NCBI GenBank assembly: GCA_021795795.1 | Contig: JAJYPA010000132.1 | Span: forward strand, 1-16,558 | Reading direction: 5' to 3' | Source of the DNA: Pseudomonadota bacterium | GTDB lineage: Bacteria; Pseudomonadota; Gammaproteobacteria; Halothiobacillales; Halothiobacillaceae | Length of the DNA: 16,558 bases | In this document: one piece after another, positions 7,487 to 15,943 of the stretch | How positions within the stretch are numbered: the first letter of the stretch is position 1 | Layout: the number at the start of each line of letters is the position of its first letter | Position numbers and translations under genes: made by a program | Notes under the pieces: generated by a model | Told to the model about the DNA's origin: nothing | Databases searched by the model: none | Seen by the model: only the letters and a program-made list of their open reading frames with translations

Positions 7487-7516
7487 TTGACATTCCCAAC
7501 AAGATCAGGAAAATTT
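7487..7516 (+). promoter_or_regulatory. Possible tRNA-Thr promoter
   Basis: A consensus -35 TTGACA (7487-7492) is followed after 17-18 nt by an AT-rich AAAATTT (7510-7516), a poor -10 element. Position just before the tRNA supports it; the weak -10 keeps confidence low. Confidence 0.4.
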
Positions 7517-7524
7517 CACGTCTT

Positions 7525-7600
7525 GCCGGAATAGCTCAGTTGGTAGAGCAGCGCATTCGTAACGCGAAGGTCGTAGGTTCGATTCCTATTTCCGGCACCA
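7525..7600 (+). tRNA. tRNA-Thr(CGT)
   Basis: A 76-nt cloverleaf with encoded CCA. Acceptor GCCGGAA pairs with TTCCGGC, the D-stem is GCTC/GAGC, the anticodon loop is TTCGTAA with anticodon CGT, the T-loop TTCGATT. It closely resembles E. coli thrW. The anticodon stem has an A-C mismatch next to the loop (A31-C39; E. coli has A-T there), plus the G27-A43 mismatch also present in thrW. thrW-type genes are well-known integration sites. Confidence 0.95.
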
Positions 7601-7661
7601 TGCCAAATCCAGCATCCCAAAGACCCACGTCAAGCAGCAACCACCAACGAGGAACCCATCA

Positions 7662-7986
7662 ATGTCTCATTTTTCCTCCGTCGCCGCCGTCTGGGATACC
7701 GATGATTTCGTACTGCAACTGACCGAAGCCGTGCTTGCTCGGGGCTTTCTTCTGCAAAGGGCTTTGTCGAAAAGGGTGTGGCGCTGGATAACGACATGAA
7801 GCTGCTGGCGCTGTACACCGAGGCACTGGGCCAGTACCCAAGGGGATGAGCGTTCAGTACACCCGCATTATTACGGGCTATAGTTTCATCGATGACCCAA
7901 TTCCCGAGAATACCCTGCCGGAATATTGTGAACTGGAACTGACGATTGACCACCAAAGTGGTGCGGTCAAGGTGGAACAGCTGTAA
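7662..7986 (+). pseudogene. Frameshifted paralogue of the 119-aa protein at 14213
   Basis: The start (ATG 7662, with GAGGA 9 nt before it) opens a frame that stops at 7797-7799 after 45 codons. Reading continues in the -1 frame (ALDNDMKLLALYTEAL) and again in the next -1 frame to TAA 7984-7986 (IITGYSFIDDPIPENTLPEYCEL). Joined, these give a protein of about 109 aa related to the one at 14213-14572; over the last 36 residues 25 are identical (IITG, IDDP, LPEYCEL). One extra base at each of two G runs (7774-7776 and 7842-7845) would restore one frame. So it is either a recent pseudogene with two single-base losses or an intact gene with two homopolymer sequencing errors. Confidence 0.85.
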
Positions 7987-8168
7987 TCAGGCGAGACAAG
8001 ACGCGTAGCTGATACGCCCCCACGCGGATCTGTACTTTACGAACCTAGGCAACTAAGCACTTACAATATACCGCAGCGCTCTTATCTTAGATGGGAGCGG
8101 CAGCGCATTGTTCTTATCAGGTGGGATAACCCATTGAAAAAATTCATTCCAAGGTCGCTTCAAACTAC

Positions 8169-9263
8169 TCAGGGGATAGTCGTTTTATCCGCATCAGTAC
8201 TGGGTGTGACGGGCTGAACCGAGTTTTCAGGAACCGAAGGCGGTACGGCAATGGATCCGGATTCAACTGCAGGCGATATCGATGACGGCACCGGCGCCGT
8301 CTCCGTTGATTTGAGGGTGGGCGTTTGCGGCACGACGGGAGCCGGAGAAGCGCCCGGAGCGGCAATCGGCTCTGATGTAACTGGTGTTGTCACCGGGCCT
8401 CCACTTGATGCAGGAGCAGACATGGGCTCGATCACGGGGAGTGGCTCGGGCACCGTCTCAACTGATTCATGATCAGTCGGCGGGGTAACGACAGGAACTG
8501 GAGATACGCCCGGGGCGGGAACCGGCTCGGGTGAAGCTGGTGTTGTTGCCAGATCGCCACTAGGTGTAGGCTCGGGTGTGGGTGTGGGTGCGGGTTCAGG
8601 CGCGAGAACGACCGGCGCCGCTGGGACGGGCTCTGCCGACGGAACCGGTGTGGGCATCGATGGGAGCGCAGGAAGTACCGATGCGGGAACCACCGCCTCC
8701 TTCGGCGGGTGTGACTGGATTTCGACGCGCACGCTGACGAGGTTCTTTTCCACAGACTCGAAAAACCGCTGGTAGAAAATCCGATCCGTAATGGTTTCGT
8801 TAGCTACCTTGACCATGGAATCCACCGTCTGCCCGAAGGGCAATGAGACGGTGCCCAATATGGCAACACCGACACTGGCTGAACTGGATGCCTTTTTCAG
8901 GTCGTAGGTCGAATTCACCCCATTGGCATAAATGGTACTTCCCGCCGAATCCGGCAGGCAGACGATATTCATTTCAAGAAAAGAACTGCGATTGCCATCG
9001 ATTCGGTAGGCCTTCCTTCCTTTAAAACTGCCCTTGTCGCTTTCCCCTTCGATGATGTAGCCGTCTCCGAGCAGCGTACGCTCGGCCGCGGAACAGGCCG
9101 TCACGGCATCATAGGGCAGGTGTTTCTGATACGGGCTATCGCTCCCGAAGCTATTGGTCGAATAATAAGGCGCTTTTGGTGCAGAAGAGCAGCCCGAAAG
9201 CCCGAGCAAAGCGGGCACAAACGCAAGAGCAACACAAGCTCGGGTCAAACGCGGGTGATTCAT
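8169..9263 (-). CDS. DUF2242 lipoprotein with Pro-rich repetitive tail
   Basis: A 364-aa lipoprotein. The signal peptide ends in lipobox LSGC with C25 and Ser at +2, pointing to the outer membrane. Residues 32-175 match DUF2242, a family of proteobacterial lipoproteins of unknown function: YDAVTACSAAERTLLGDGYI, GRKAYR, then YDLKKASSSASVGVAILGTV and SLPFGQTVDSMVKVANETI. Residues 186-364 are low-complexity Pro/Ala/Val/Ser/Thr, probably extended through or along the cell wall, with an imperfect repeat of about 45 aa (235-280 and 287-331; shared TTPxxxEPxxAPGxSPxPVV). The frame is open to 9362, but the signal peptide fits ATG 9263; no good Shine-Dalgarno is seen there. It is transcribed away from the efflux operon. 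Confidence 0.85.
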   Translation of the reverse strand: MNHPRLTRACVALAFVPALLGLSGCSSAPKAPYYSTNSFGSDSPYQKHLPYDAVTACSAAERTLLGDGYIIEGESDKGSFKGRKAYRIDGNRSSFLEMNIVCLPDSAGSTIYANGVNSTYDLKKASSSASVGVAILGTVSLPFGQTVDSMVKVANETITDRIFYQRFFESVEKNLVSVRVEIQSHPPKEAVVPASVLPALPSMPTPVPSAEPVPAAPVVLAPEPAPTPTPEPTPSGDLATTPASPEPVPAPGVSPVPVVTPPTDHESVETVPEPLPVIEPMSAPASSGGPVTTPVTSEPIAAPGASPAPVVPQTPTLKSTETAPVPSSISPAVESGSIAVPPSVPENSVQPVTPSTDADKTTIP

Positions 9264-9886
9264 GAGAGATAGAAATACGAGAAAGGCATGCGATTGAAAA
9301 AGCCACAGACACATGGTATCACGCAGAAATATTGCTGCAATCCGTAACTTTGTAGAGGCCACTCATGCGCCGTGGAACCCGGTTACAGCGAAGAAACCCA
9401 ATGATTGCTTCAGACACACGAGCGACGGACGTCACACGCTATCCCTCAGCCCAGGCTGGCCAGAGGTGTTCATACTTGCGGCACGATCCCGGAAATTTAT
9501 TCAAAACATGCTAAATTGATAGCAAGCTAATGGTTGCGCTCCATCGGCAAGACAGACAGATGCAAACGAAAAGTGCGCAGGGATAAGCCCAAGAGCAAGG
9601 GCCGGACTGAGAAAAAAACACGCTTCAGTGCACGCGCAGCGACCATGAAATTTACAAGGAATCTCTAATCGAATCCATCCAAGGATTCACGGGCTTACAC
9701 CATCATGCAGCAGGGCATCTGCGCCCTGCACGGGAAAGCCTGCATTTGTGCAGACCAGTACTAAATATGCCACGCTTGGTAGGAAAGTTTGCAATGAAAG
9801 CCGATTTTCGATGGCTTGTTTTAAAAAAGCGACTCAGCTCGGCATTCCAGCCGTGCCTTAATTTGACTGACCCTAATGGAGCCCCC
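9264..9886. other. Long intergenic region before the efflux operon
   Basis: No convincing gene; open frames in it lack start signals. It separates the divergent DUF2242 and efflux genes and so should carry both promoters, but I see no strong -35/-10 pair. Structures seen: a dyad TGCTA-AATTGA-TAGCA at 9509-9524, a possible operator; hairpin GAATCC/GGATTC at 9671-9688; and hairpin GCAGGGC/GCCCTGC at 9710-9729, the last being part of a sequence related to the window's right end. Confidence 0.5.
9671..9741. repeat. Hairpin pair, partial copy of the dispersed repeat
   Basis: GAATCC-ATCCAA-GGATTC (9671-9688) is followed by GCAGGGC-ATCTGC-GCCCTGC (9710-9729). The 32 nt at 9710-9741 match 16527-16558 without gaps at 24 positions, including GCAGGGCATC and CACGGGAA. 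It lies about 150 nt before the membrane fusion protein start, perhaps in its leader. Confidence 0.6.
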
Positions 9887-11038
9887 ATGGCCGCATTCCG
9901 TGCAAACCAGTTATTTCTCGTCCGACAATTCATATCGCTATCGGTCGTAGCTTTCGGCCTGCTGCTATCGTCTAATCTGGTGTGGGCAGAGAAGCCGGCT
10001 GCAAAAAAAATGCCGCCGCCAATCGTGCCGATCGAATTGGTCAAAACCGCATCCGTGACCATCAAGCAAACCTTCACCGGAACCACGGAGGCCGAACGCT
10101 CCGTCGACGTACGGGCGCAAATTTCCGGTATCCTGAAATCCCGCCAGTACGTCGAAGGCGAACGGGTGAGCAAGGATACGCCGCTGTTTGTGCTGGATGA
10201 TCGGCCTTACGTGGCGGCTCTCAAGGAGGCACAAGCTAATCTCGCCTCGGCTCAAGCCGCGCTGAATGCGGCCCAGCGCAATTGGACGCGAATCTTAGCG
10301 CTGTTCAACAGAAGCGTAGCCAGTGTGAAAGAACGTGATGATGCTCAATCAACACTGGAAATGGCCCAGGCAGCCGTGAAGGTTGCCGAAGCGAAGGTAA
10401 CGGCCGCACGCATCGATGTCGACTACACCCGAATCAATGCGCCGATTGCCGGTATTGCGGGCCGACGCAGTATGGCTGTGGGTAATTTGATCAATGTGGG
10501 CGATAAACTGACGCAAATTGAAGCTATTGATCCGATTCAAGTCATCATTACCACGTCGGCCGATAATCCCTATGCCGGATCCGCCGCGCTCAACCCCGAT
10601 CCCAAGCATCCCACGCCGGCCACCCTAATCACCAAAGCGGATGAGAAAAACAAGGTGGAAGGCCAACTCAATTTTCGCTCGGTCAGTGTGGATGCCAATA
10701 CCAACAGCATCACTCTGCGGGGTATTTTCCCGAATGAGGACCTCGCCATCAAACCCAATACGTTTGTGCGTGTGCGGGTAGCAGTCGCCGAGATCAAGGA
10801 TGCCCTGATCGTGCCCCAAACTGCGCTCACCTCCGGTATTCGACCGGGCAGCCATGCGGTGTATACCGTCGCCTCAGACAATAAGATCACGCTCACCCCG
10901 GTGGAATTAGGCCCCATGAGTGATCAAGGTCAAGTGATCAAATCCGGCCTGACAGCGGGTGAGCGTATCGTGACCGACGGCCTTGTGAAATTGCGCCCTG
11001 ATATCGTGGTCGAGCCCTTCAAACCCGAGAAGAAATAA
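9887..11038 (+). CDS. RND efflux membrane fusion protein (AcrA/MexE-like)
   Basis: A 383-aa periplasmic adaptor that joins an RND pump to an outer-membrane channel. A signal peptide (hydrophobic 14-31, likely cut after VWA at 34) without lipobox suggests a soluble or non-lipidated form. Family parts in order: beta-barrel and lipoyl halves with VDVRAQISGILKSRQYVEG (73-91) and YTRINAPIAGIAGRRSMAVG (180-199), an alpha-hairpin between them (about 107-178), the beta-barrel (about 210-300) and the membrane-proximal part with ALIVPQTAL (306-314). The frame is open from 9746, but GGAG 5 nt before ATG 9887 and the signal peptide fix this start. The pump gene follows after 49 nt. Confidence 0.93.
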   Translation: MAAFRANQLFLVRQFISLSVVAFGLLLSSNLVWAEKPAAKKMPPPIVPIELVKTASVTIKQTFTGTTEAERSVDVRAQISGILKSRQYVEGERVSKDTPLFVLDDRPYVAALKEAQANLASAQAALNAAQRNWTRILALFNRSVASVKERDDAQSTLEMAQAAVKVAEAKVTAARIDVDYTRINAPIAGIAGRRSMAVGNLINVGDKLTQIEAIDPIQVIITTSADNPYAGSAALNPDPKHPTPATLITKADEKNKVEGQLNFRSVSVDANTNSITLRGIFPNEDLAIKPNTFVRVRVAVAEIKDALIVPQTALTSGIRPGSHAVYTVASDNKITLTPVELGPMSDQGQVIKSGLTAGERIVTDGLVKLRPDIVVEPFKPEKK

Positions 11039-11087
11039 AAGACCAATTTACCCGTACTCTGTACCGCGACATATTGGATACCCCCTT

Positions 11088-14000
11088 ATGATTTCAACTT
11101 TTTTCATCCACCGTCCGATTTTTGCCACCGTGCTTGCAGTGGTCATCATCCTGGCCGGTGCGGCAGCCTTCACCGGCTTGCCGGTAGAGCAATATCCTGA
11201 GATCGTCCCCCCCGATGTGCAAGTGACTGCCACCTACAATGGGGCGGATGCCTCCACCATCGCCGAATCGGTCGCCGCGCCTTTGGAGCAGCGGATCAAC
11301 GGGGTGGAAAACATGCTCTACATGTCCTCGAACAGTTCCGATTCAGGCACGATGAGCCTCACGGTGACCTTCGCCAATGGCACCAATCCGGATCAGGCGA
11401 CAATTGACGTCAACAATCGTGTGCAGCAAGCCTTATCGCAACTCCCGCAGGAAGTGCGTGATCAGGGCGTGGTGGTGCAAAAAAAGAGCAATGCGATCTT
11501 GATGGTAATCACTCTGCTCTCTGAGAAGGGGCAGTTTGATACCAAATTCATTTCCAACTACGCGCTGCTGAACGTGATCGATGAACTCAAGCGCATCAAG
11601 GGGGTGGGCGATACCCAATTGTTCGGTGCACAGGATTATTCCATGCGCATCTGGCTCGATCCGGCCAAATTGGCCCACTTCAAGCTGACACCCACCGATG
11701 TCAGCAATGCCATCAAAGCACAGAGCGCACAATTCGCGGCGGGCAAATTCAATGATGCACCAAACGATTCGCGCTCGGGATTTACCTATACCATCACCGC
11801 AGATGGCCGGTTCACCAATGTGGACCAGTTCCGCGACATCATTCTACGGGGGAACCCCAACGGCGGCGCGCTGCGCCTGAAGGATGTCGCCCGTATCGAA
11901 TTAGGCTCAAAATCTTACGGTTTCAACGCCACATTTAACGGCAAACCCACCGTGCCGATCGGCGTGTTCCTCTCACCTGGCGCCAACGCCTTGGAAACGG
12001 TCGCGGCAATTCGCAACAAAATGCAGGAACTGCAAACCACTTTTCCGGGCGATCTGACCTACAAAATTCCGCTCGATACCACGGATTTTGTACGGATTTC
12101 CATCAAGGAAGTGCTGAAAACTCTGTTTGAAGCGATGGTACTGGTAGTGCTGGTCATTTTCGTGTTTTTGCAGAAACCACGTGCCACATTGATCCCGCTC
12201 ATTGCGATTCCTGTTGCCTTGATCGGCGCGCTCGCCGGTCTGTATTTAACCGGCATGTCGATCAACCTGCTCACCCTGTTCGGTTTTGTGCTGGCCATCG
12301 GTATTGTGGTGGATGACGCGATCATCGTCATCGAGAACGTGGAACGATTGATGCGAGAAGAGGCCTTGAACGCCCGGGATGCGGCCATTAAAGCCATGCA
12401 TCAGGTGACCGGCCCGATCATCGCCACGACCCTGGTATTGCTGGCCGTATTCATCCCCGTGGCGTTCATTCCCGGCCTGACAGGTGAAATGTATCGCCAG
12501 TTCGCCATTGCCATTTCGCTTTCTGTGGTTTTATCGGCGGTTGTCGCTCTAACACTCACGCCTGCGATGACGGCGGTATTACTCAAAAAACATGAAGATA
12601 AGCCACCTGCCCTGCCATTTCGCATCTTTAACCGGGGCTTTAGCGGACTCACCCACGGGTACATGGGCCTTGTTCATTTTTTCCTCAGGGCATGGCCGCT
12701 GGGGCTGATGATATTTGCCAGTGTCGTCGTTGCCGCCATTCTCCTCTTTCGGCAGTCCCCCACCGGGTTGATCCCCAATGAGGATCAGGGCTTTTTCATC
12801 TCGATCATTAAACTGGCACCTGGCGCGAGCGTCGATCGAACCAGCTCCGTGCGCGATGAACTGAGCCATATCATCACCCGTGATCCGAATGTCTATTCCA
12901 CTGTGGCCTTTGCCGGGCGTGACTTACTGGCCGATACCTCCCGACCGAATGCCGGGGTCGCCTTTACGCGATTGAACCCATGGGACGAACGCCCACTGGA
13001 CAGCCAGAAGGTGCAGGCCATCGCACAGAAAATTACCGGTGAGGCCCGCCTCATTCCCCAAGGCCAGGTATTTTCTTTCGTCCCTCCCGCCATCCGGGGC
13101 ATTTCCACCACGGGGGGGTTTGAACTCTACCTGCAAAACCGCGGCAATGGCGGGCTGGATGCACTGAATACAGCCGCCAAAAATCTGATTGCCGCCGCCA
13201 ATAAACGACCGGAACTGGCTGGGGTGCGGACAACTTTTGAGTTCAATATTCCCCAATACCATGCCGAAGTGGATCGAAACAAGGCCTACGCCCTGGGTGT
13301 GCCGGTCAAGGACATTTTCACGGCGATGCAATCGACCTTCGGCATGGGTTATATCAACGACTTCACCCTGTTTGGCCGCAATTTTCAGGTCAATCAGGCC
13401 GCCGATACGCCGTATCGCGTCTCAACTGCCGACCTGGAACAGGTGTACGTGCGAAGCAGCAATCAAGGCTTGGTTCCCTTGAGTTCGCTGGTGACCCTCA
13501 CACAGACCAGCGGTCCAGATGTGGTTAATCGCTTCAATATTTTTCCAGCCGTCAAGATCATCGGCAATCCAGCGCCGGGTTATTCATCCGGCCAGGCACT
13601 CAAAGCCATGCAGGAAGTGGCCACCAATTCGTTATCGCGCAACTTCCAGCTCGGTTGGATCGGGGCCGCCTATCAGGAATTGTCCGCTGGCAAATCAGGC
13701 GCCATCGCATTCGGGCTTGGCATCATCATGGTGTTCTTGATCCTCGCGGCCCTGTATGAACGCTGGACACTGCCGCTCGCGGTCATCACCGCGGTGCCCT
13801 TCGCCGTGCTGGGTGCACTGGTGGCCAACTGGATGCGCGGTTTGGACCTCGACGTGTACTTTCAAGTCGGGCTTTTGGTGCTGATTGCCATGTCGGCCAA
13901 GAATGCGATTCTTATCGTCGAATTTGCCGCGAAAATCCATGCCGACGGTAAAAGCATTCCCGAAGCCGCCGTGGAGGCGGCCCGAATTCGTTTTCGCCCG

Positions 14001-14216
14001 GTGATCATGACCTCGATGGCATTCATTCTGGGTGTGCTTCCTCTGGCACTGGCCAGTGGCGCGGGAGAAGGCGCCCGCCATGCCTTGGGGACCGGAGTCG
14101 TCGGCGGTATGATTTTCGCCACCTACATCGCCGTGCTGTTCATCCCGATGTTCTTCGAGCTGTCCCAAACCCTCAGCGAAAAACTCGGTCGGCGCAAAAA
14201 GCAGACAACATCATGA
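11088..14216 (+). CDS. RND multidrug efflux pump, HAE1 family (AcrB/MexF-like)
   Basis: A 1042-aa inner-membrane proton-driven exporter with the full HAE1 layout: TM1 near 10-29, large periplasmic loop 30-335, TM2-6 and 7 from about 340 to 560, second periplasmic loop to about 870, then TM8-12. The proton-relay residues of AcrB are all present: D409/D410 in VVDDAIIVIENV, K938 in SAKNAIL, R968 and T975 in IRFRPVIMTS. N-terminus FFIHRPIFA and RGISTTGGFELYLQNR fit the MexF/OqxB-like branch, whose members export quinolones, chloramphenicol and related compounds; substrates here are not shown. Stop overlaps the start of the 119-aa gene (ATGA). No outer-membrane factor gene follows, so a channel such as TolC must come from elsewhere. 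Confidence 0.95.
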   Translation: MISTFFIHRPIFATVLAVVIILAGAAAFTGLPVEQYPEIVPPDVQVTATYNGADASTIAESVAAPLEQRINGVENMLYMSSNSSDSGTMSLTVTFANGTNPDQATIDVNNRVQQALSQLPQEVRDQGVVVQKKSNAILMVITLLSEKGQFDTKFISNYALLNVIDELKRIKGVGDTQLFGAQDYSMRIWLDPAKLAHFKLTPTDVSNAIKAQSAQFAAGKFNDAPNDSRSGFTYTITADGRFTNVDQFRDIILRGNPNGGALRLKDVARIELGSKSYGFNATFNGKPTVPIGVFLSPGANALETVAAIRNKMQELQTTFPGDLTYKIPLDTTDFVRISIKEVLKTLFEAMVLVVLVIFVFLQKPRATLIPLIAIPVALIGALAGLYLTGMSINLLTLFGFVLAIGIVVDDAIIVIENVERLMREEALNARDAAIKAMHQVTGPIIATTLVLLAVFIPVAFIPGLTGEMYRQFAIAISLSVVLSAVVALTLTPAMTAVLLKKHEDKPPALPFRIFNRGFSGLTHGYMGLVHFFLRAWPLGLMIFASVVVAAILLFRQSPTGLIPNEDQGFFISIIKLAPGASVDRTSSVRDELSHIITRDPNVYSTVAFAGRDLLADTSRPNAGVAFTRLNPWDERPLDSQKVQAIAQKITGEARLIPQGQVFSFVPPAIRGISTTGGFELYLQNRGNGGLDALNTAAKNLIAAANKRPELAGVRTTFEFNIPQYHAEVDRNKAYALGVPVKDIFTAMQSTFGMGYINDFTLFGRNFQVNQAADTPYRVSTADLEQVYVRSSNQGLVPLSSLVTLTQTSGPDVVNRFNIFPAVKIIGNPAPGYSSGQALKAMQEVATNSLSRNFQLGWIGAAYQELSAGKSGAIAFGLGIIMVFLILAALYERWTLPLAVITAVPFAVLGALVANWMRGLDLDVYFQVGLLVLIAMSAKNAILIVEFAAKIHADGKSIPEAAVEAARIRFRPVIMTSMAFILGVLPLALASGAGEGARHALGTGVVGGMIFATYIAVLFIPMFFELSQTLSEKLGRRKKQTTS

Positions 14217-14572
14217 CCTCAGCTTCATCCACCTCGAGACCCTTCGCTGCGACTGTGGCCGCTTGGAATACCGAAGATTTCATCCCAGAACTGATCGCGA
14301 CCATCCACCGTCTAGGTGCAGAAGGACTGCCCCTGCAAAAAGCCCTGTCCAATGGCAGTGTGGCGCTGGATGATGATTTGATGGTACGCGTACTGCACAG
14401 CGAATCGCAGGAGGATCAATTAGCGGTGTGCGTGAGCATTCAATTCACCAGCATCATCACAGGTTGCAGTTGCATCGATGACCCTACGCCGGAGAACATT
14501 CTGCCCGAATACTGCGAGCTGGCGCTGACACTCGATCGCCAAAAAGGCACGGCCAAGATCAGCCTGGTTTGA
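14213..14572 (+). CDS. Unknown 119-aa protein coupled to the RND pump gene
   Basis: I do not recognise this family. It is a soluble, acidic protein without signal peptide. The N-terminal half has AAWNTEDFIPELIATI and LPLQKALSNGSVALDDDLM; the C-terminal half is beta-rich with VCVSIQFTSIITGCSCIDDP and LPEYCELALTLDRQKG. Start and stop of the pump gene overlap as ATGA, so it is co-translated with it. A broken paralogue lies at 7662-7986 beside tRNA-Thr; the conserved block is the IDDPxPENxLPEYCEL region, which suggests a real protein family. Its 3' end overlaps the convergent tag gene by 14 bp. A role linked to efflux is only suggested by position. Confidence 0.85.
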   Translation: MTSASSTSRPFAATVAAWNTEDFIPELIATIHRLGAEGLPLQKALSNGSVALDDDLMVRVLHSESQEDQLAVCVSIQFTSIITGCSCIDDPTPENILPEYCELALTLDRQKGTAKISLV

Positions 14573-15203
14573 TTTTTTTTTCGGCCATATCATTTGGGCG
14601 TTTGAACGCCTGCCGAGCCGAGTCGACCTTTTCGCGCGTGATGCAGCCGTGCACATGATCGTTGACCATGCCCATCGCCTGCATCAGGGCGAACATCGTG
14701 GTCGGCCCGATAAAAGTCCAACCCAGAGCTTTCAAATCCTTGGAAAGATCCATCGCCGAACGGCAAGTCGTCACCGTTTGTGGTGTCGGCAGGTGAACTG
14801 GATCGGGTTCATAGCGCCAGAAATAAGCAGCCAGCGAACCATGAGCCGCCACCATCTCCACTGCTCGCGCCGCATTATTGATCACCGACTCAATCTTGCC
14901 ATGATGCCGAACGATGCCTTTGTTTTGCATTAAATCGGCCACATCCCGCGCATCATAGTGCGCGACACGGTAAAAATCGAAACCACAAAAAGCCACCCTG
15001 AAAGCCGCTCGTTTCGCCAGAATCGTGCGCCAGCTCAAACCCGCCTGGAAACCCTCCAGACATACTTTCTCAAAAAGACGAACGTCATCATCGACCGGAA
15101 AACCCCATTCACGATCATGATATGCAGATAACTCGGGATCGGCGGCACACCAGGCGCAGCGGGCCTGCCCATCAAGGGCTGTCACTAACAATTTGGCATC
15201 CAT
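14559..15203 (-). CDS. tag: DNA-3-methyladenine glycosylase I
   Basis: A 214-aa base-excision-repair enzyme that removes 3-methyladenine from alkylated DNA. The Tag-specific zinc site is complete: C16 and H29 (CAWCAADPELSAYHDREWG) with H183 and C187 (NDHVHGC), with the same spacings as C4/H17 and H175/C179 of E. coli Tag. E50 in CLEG and W58 in AGLSW match the base-pocket E38 and W46. The protein is about 27 aa longer than E. coli Tag, 12 of these at the N-terminus and the rest in a basic C-terminal tail. The start has only a weak ribosome site. It is convergent with, and overlaps by 14 bp, the 119-aa gene. Confidence 0.95.
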   Translation of the reverse strand: MDAKLLVTALDGQARCAWCAADPELSAYHDREWGFPVDDDVRLFEKVCLEGFQAGLSWRTILAKRAAFRVAFCGFDFYRVAHYDARDVADLMQNKGIVRHHGKIESVINNAARAVEMVAAHGSLAAYFWRYEPDPVHLPTPQTVTTCRSAMDLSKDLKALGWTFIGPTTMFALMQAMGMVNDHVHGCITREKVDSARQAFKRPNDMAEKKIKPG

Positions 15204-15503
15204 CGCTTAGCAAAAACCACTGTGCTGCACCCCCTAAAACAACGAAAAAGCGTGGAAGATCGTCCAAAGCGCCTCCACAGAATCATACAGGTCATGAAAG
15301 CTCGCAGGACAAGAAAAATCCCGTCTTTTAGCCGAAATTCTCCCCAGAATACACAGCTTCAGGCTTGATGCCGCTTTCTCCTTTAGGAGTAAGAGAGTAG
15401 AATCAAATGGCGCATGTGTAAATGAACCGGCTCGGAAGATAAAAGTGACCGCAAGCGTGTCTTCTTGAAATCGAGCAGATCGTCACCATACATCGCGATA
15501 CTT
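15204..15503. other. Intergenic region before ssrA
   Basis: No gene seen; it lies between the divergent tag and ssrA starts. A TTGAAA at 15465-15470 with CATACA at 15487-15492 (16 nt spacing) could be the ssrA promoter, but the -10 is weak. A small palindrome CTCC-TTTA-GGAG lies at 15378-15389. Nothing else stands out. Confidence 0.4.
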
Positions 15504-15862
15504 GGGGGTGACATGGCTTCGACGCGGGTCACGAAACTCTAGGTGCATGTCGAGGGGTAGAGCCTCGTAAAAATCTGCAAAAAATTTAGTTGCCAACGAC
15601 GACAACTACGCACTCGCTGCTTAATAACCAGTAGGGTGCCGTCTGACTGAAGCCGTGCTTGTGCGTTCAGGTTCCAGGCGTCGACTCTCACAAGATCGTC
15701 ATGAAGCGTGTCCGGCGTGAATTGGCTAAAACTTATCCGGAATCGCTCGTGGTTTTCCCTGCCTGTTGGGTAGCTCCGGGTTAAAATCAAAAACAGGAAA
15801 AACATGTAGTACCGAAAGCGTAGGATTTGCGGACGGGGGTTCAATTCCCCCCACCTCCACCA
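15504..15862 (+). ncRNA. ssrA: tmRNA
   Basis: One-piece transfer-messenger RNA of 359 nt, which frees stalled ribosomes and tags the nascent peptide. The 5' end GGGGGTGACATGGCTTCGACG pairs through GGGGGTG with CACCTCC before the encoded ACCA; the T-arm GGGGGTTCAATTCCCCC is clear. The reading frame for the tag runs from GCC 15592 to TAA 15622-15624, followed by a second in-frame TAA, giving ANDDNYALAA (E. coli: ANDENYALAA). An intrinsic terminator follows 11 nt behind the 3' end. Confidence 0.97.
15592..15624 (+). CDS. ssrA: tmRNA proteolysis tag frame
   Basis: Ten codons inside tmRNA encoding ANDDNYALAA with tandem TAA stops. The resume codon is GCC (Ala). The C-terminal ALAA is the usual ClpXP degradation signal. 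Confidence 0.93.
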   Translation, partial: ANDDNYALAA

Positions 15863-15873
15863 TACAGTAATTT

Positions 15874-15901
15874 CCCGGCCTTGATCTGCCGGGATTTTTT
15901 T
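15874..15901 (+). terminator. Intrinsic terminator of ssrA
   Basis: CCCGGC (15874-15879) and GCCGGG (15888-15893) form a 6-7 bp stem with an 8-nt loop, followed by A and seven T. Confidence 0.92.
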
Positions 15902-15943
15902 GCATTTTTTCAGGGCCATATCCTAAATACCCCGGCTTACAAG

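Noticed and set aside
8133..8216. Short frame TTGAAAAAA... with a signal-peptide-like translation and an AGGTGG before it
   Set aside because: It ends after 27 codons, overlaps the 3' end of the DUF2242 gene on the other strand, and the resemblance to a lipoprotein leader is probably chance.
15838..15862. tmRNA 3' end as an att site
   Set aside because: No second copy of this sequence and no integrase gene lie in the window, so an island boundary cannot be shown.
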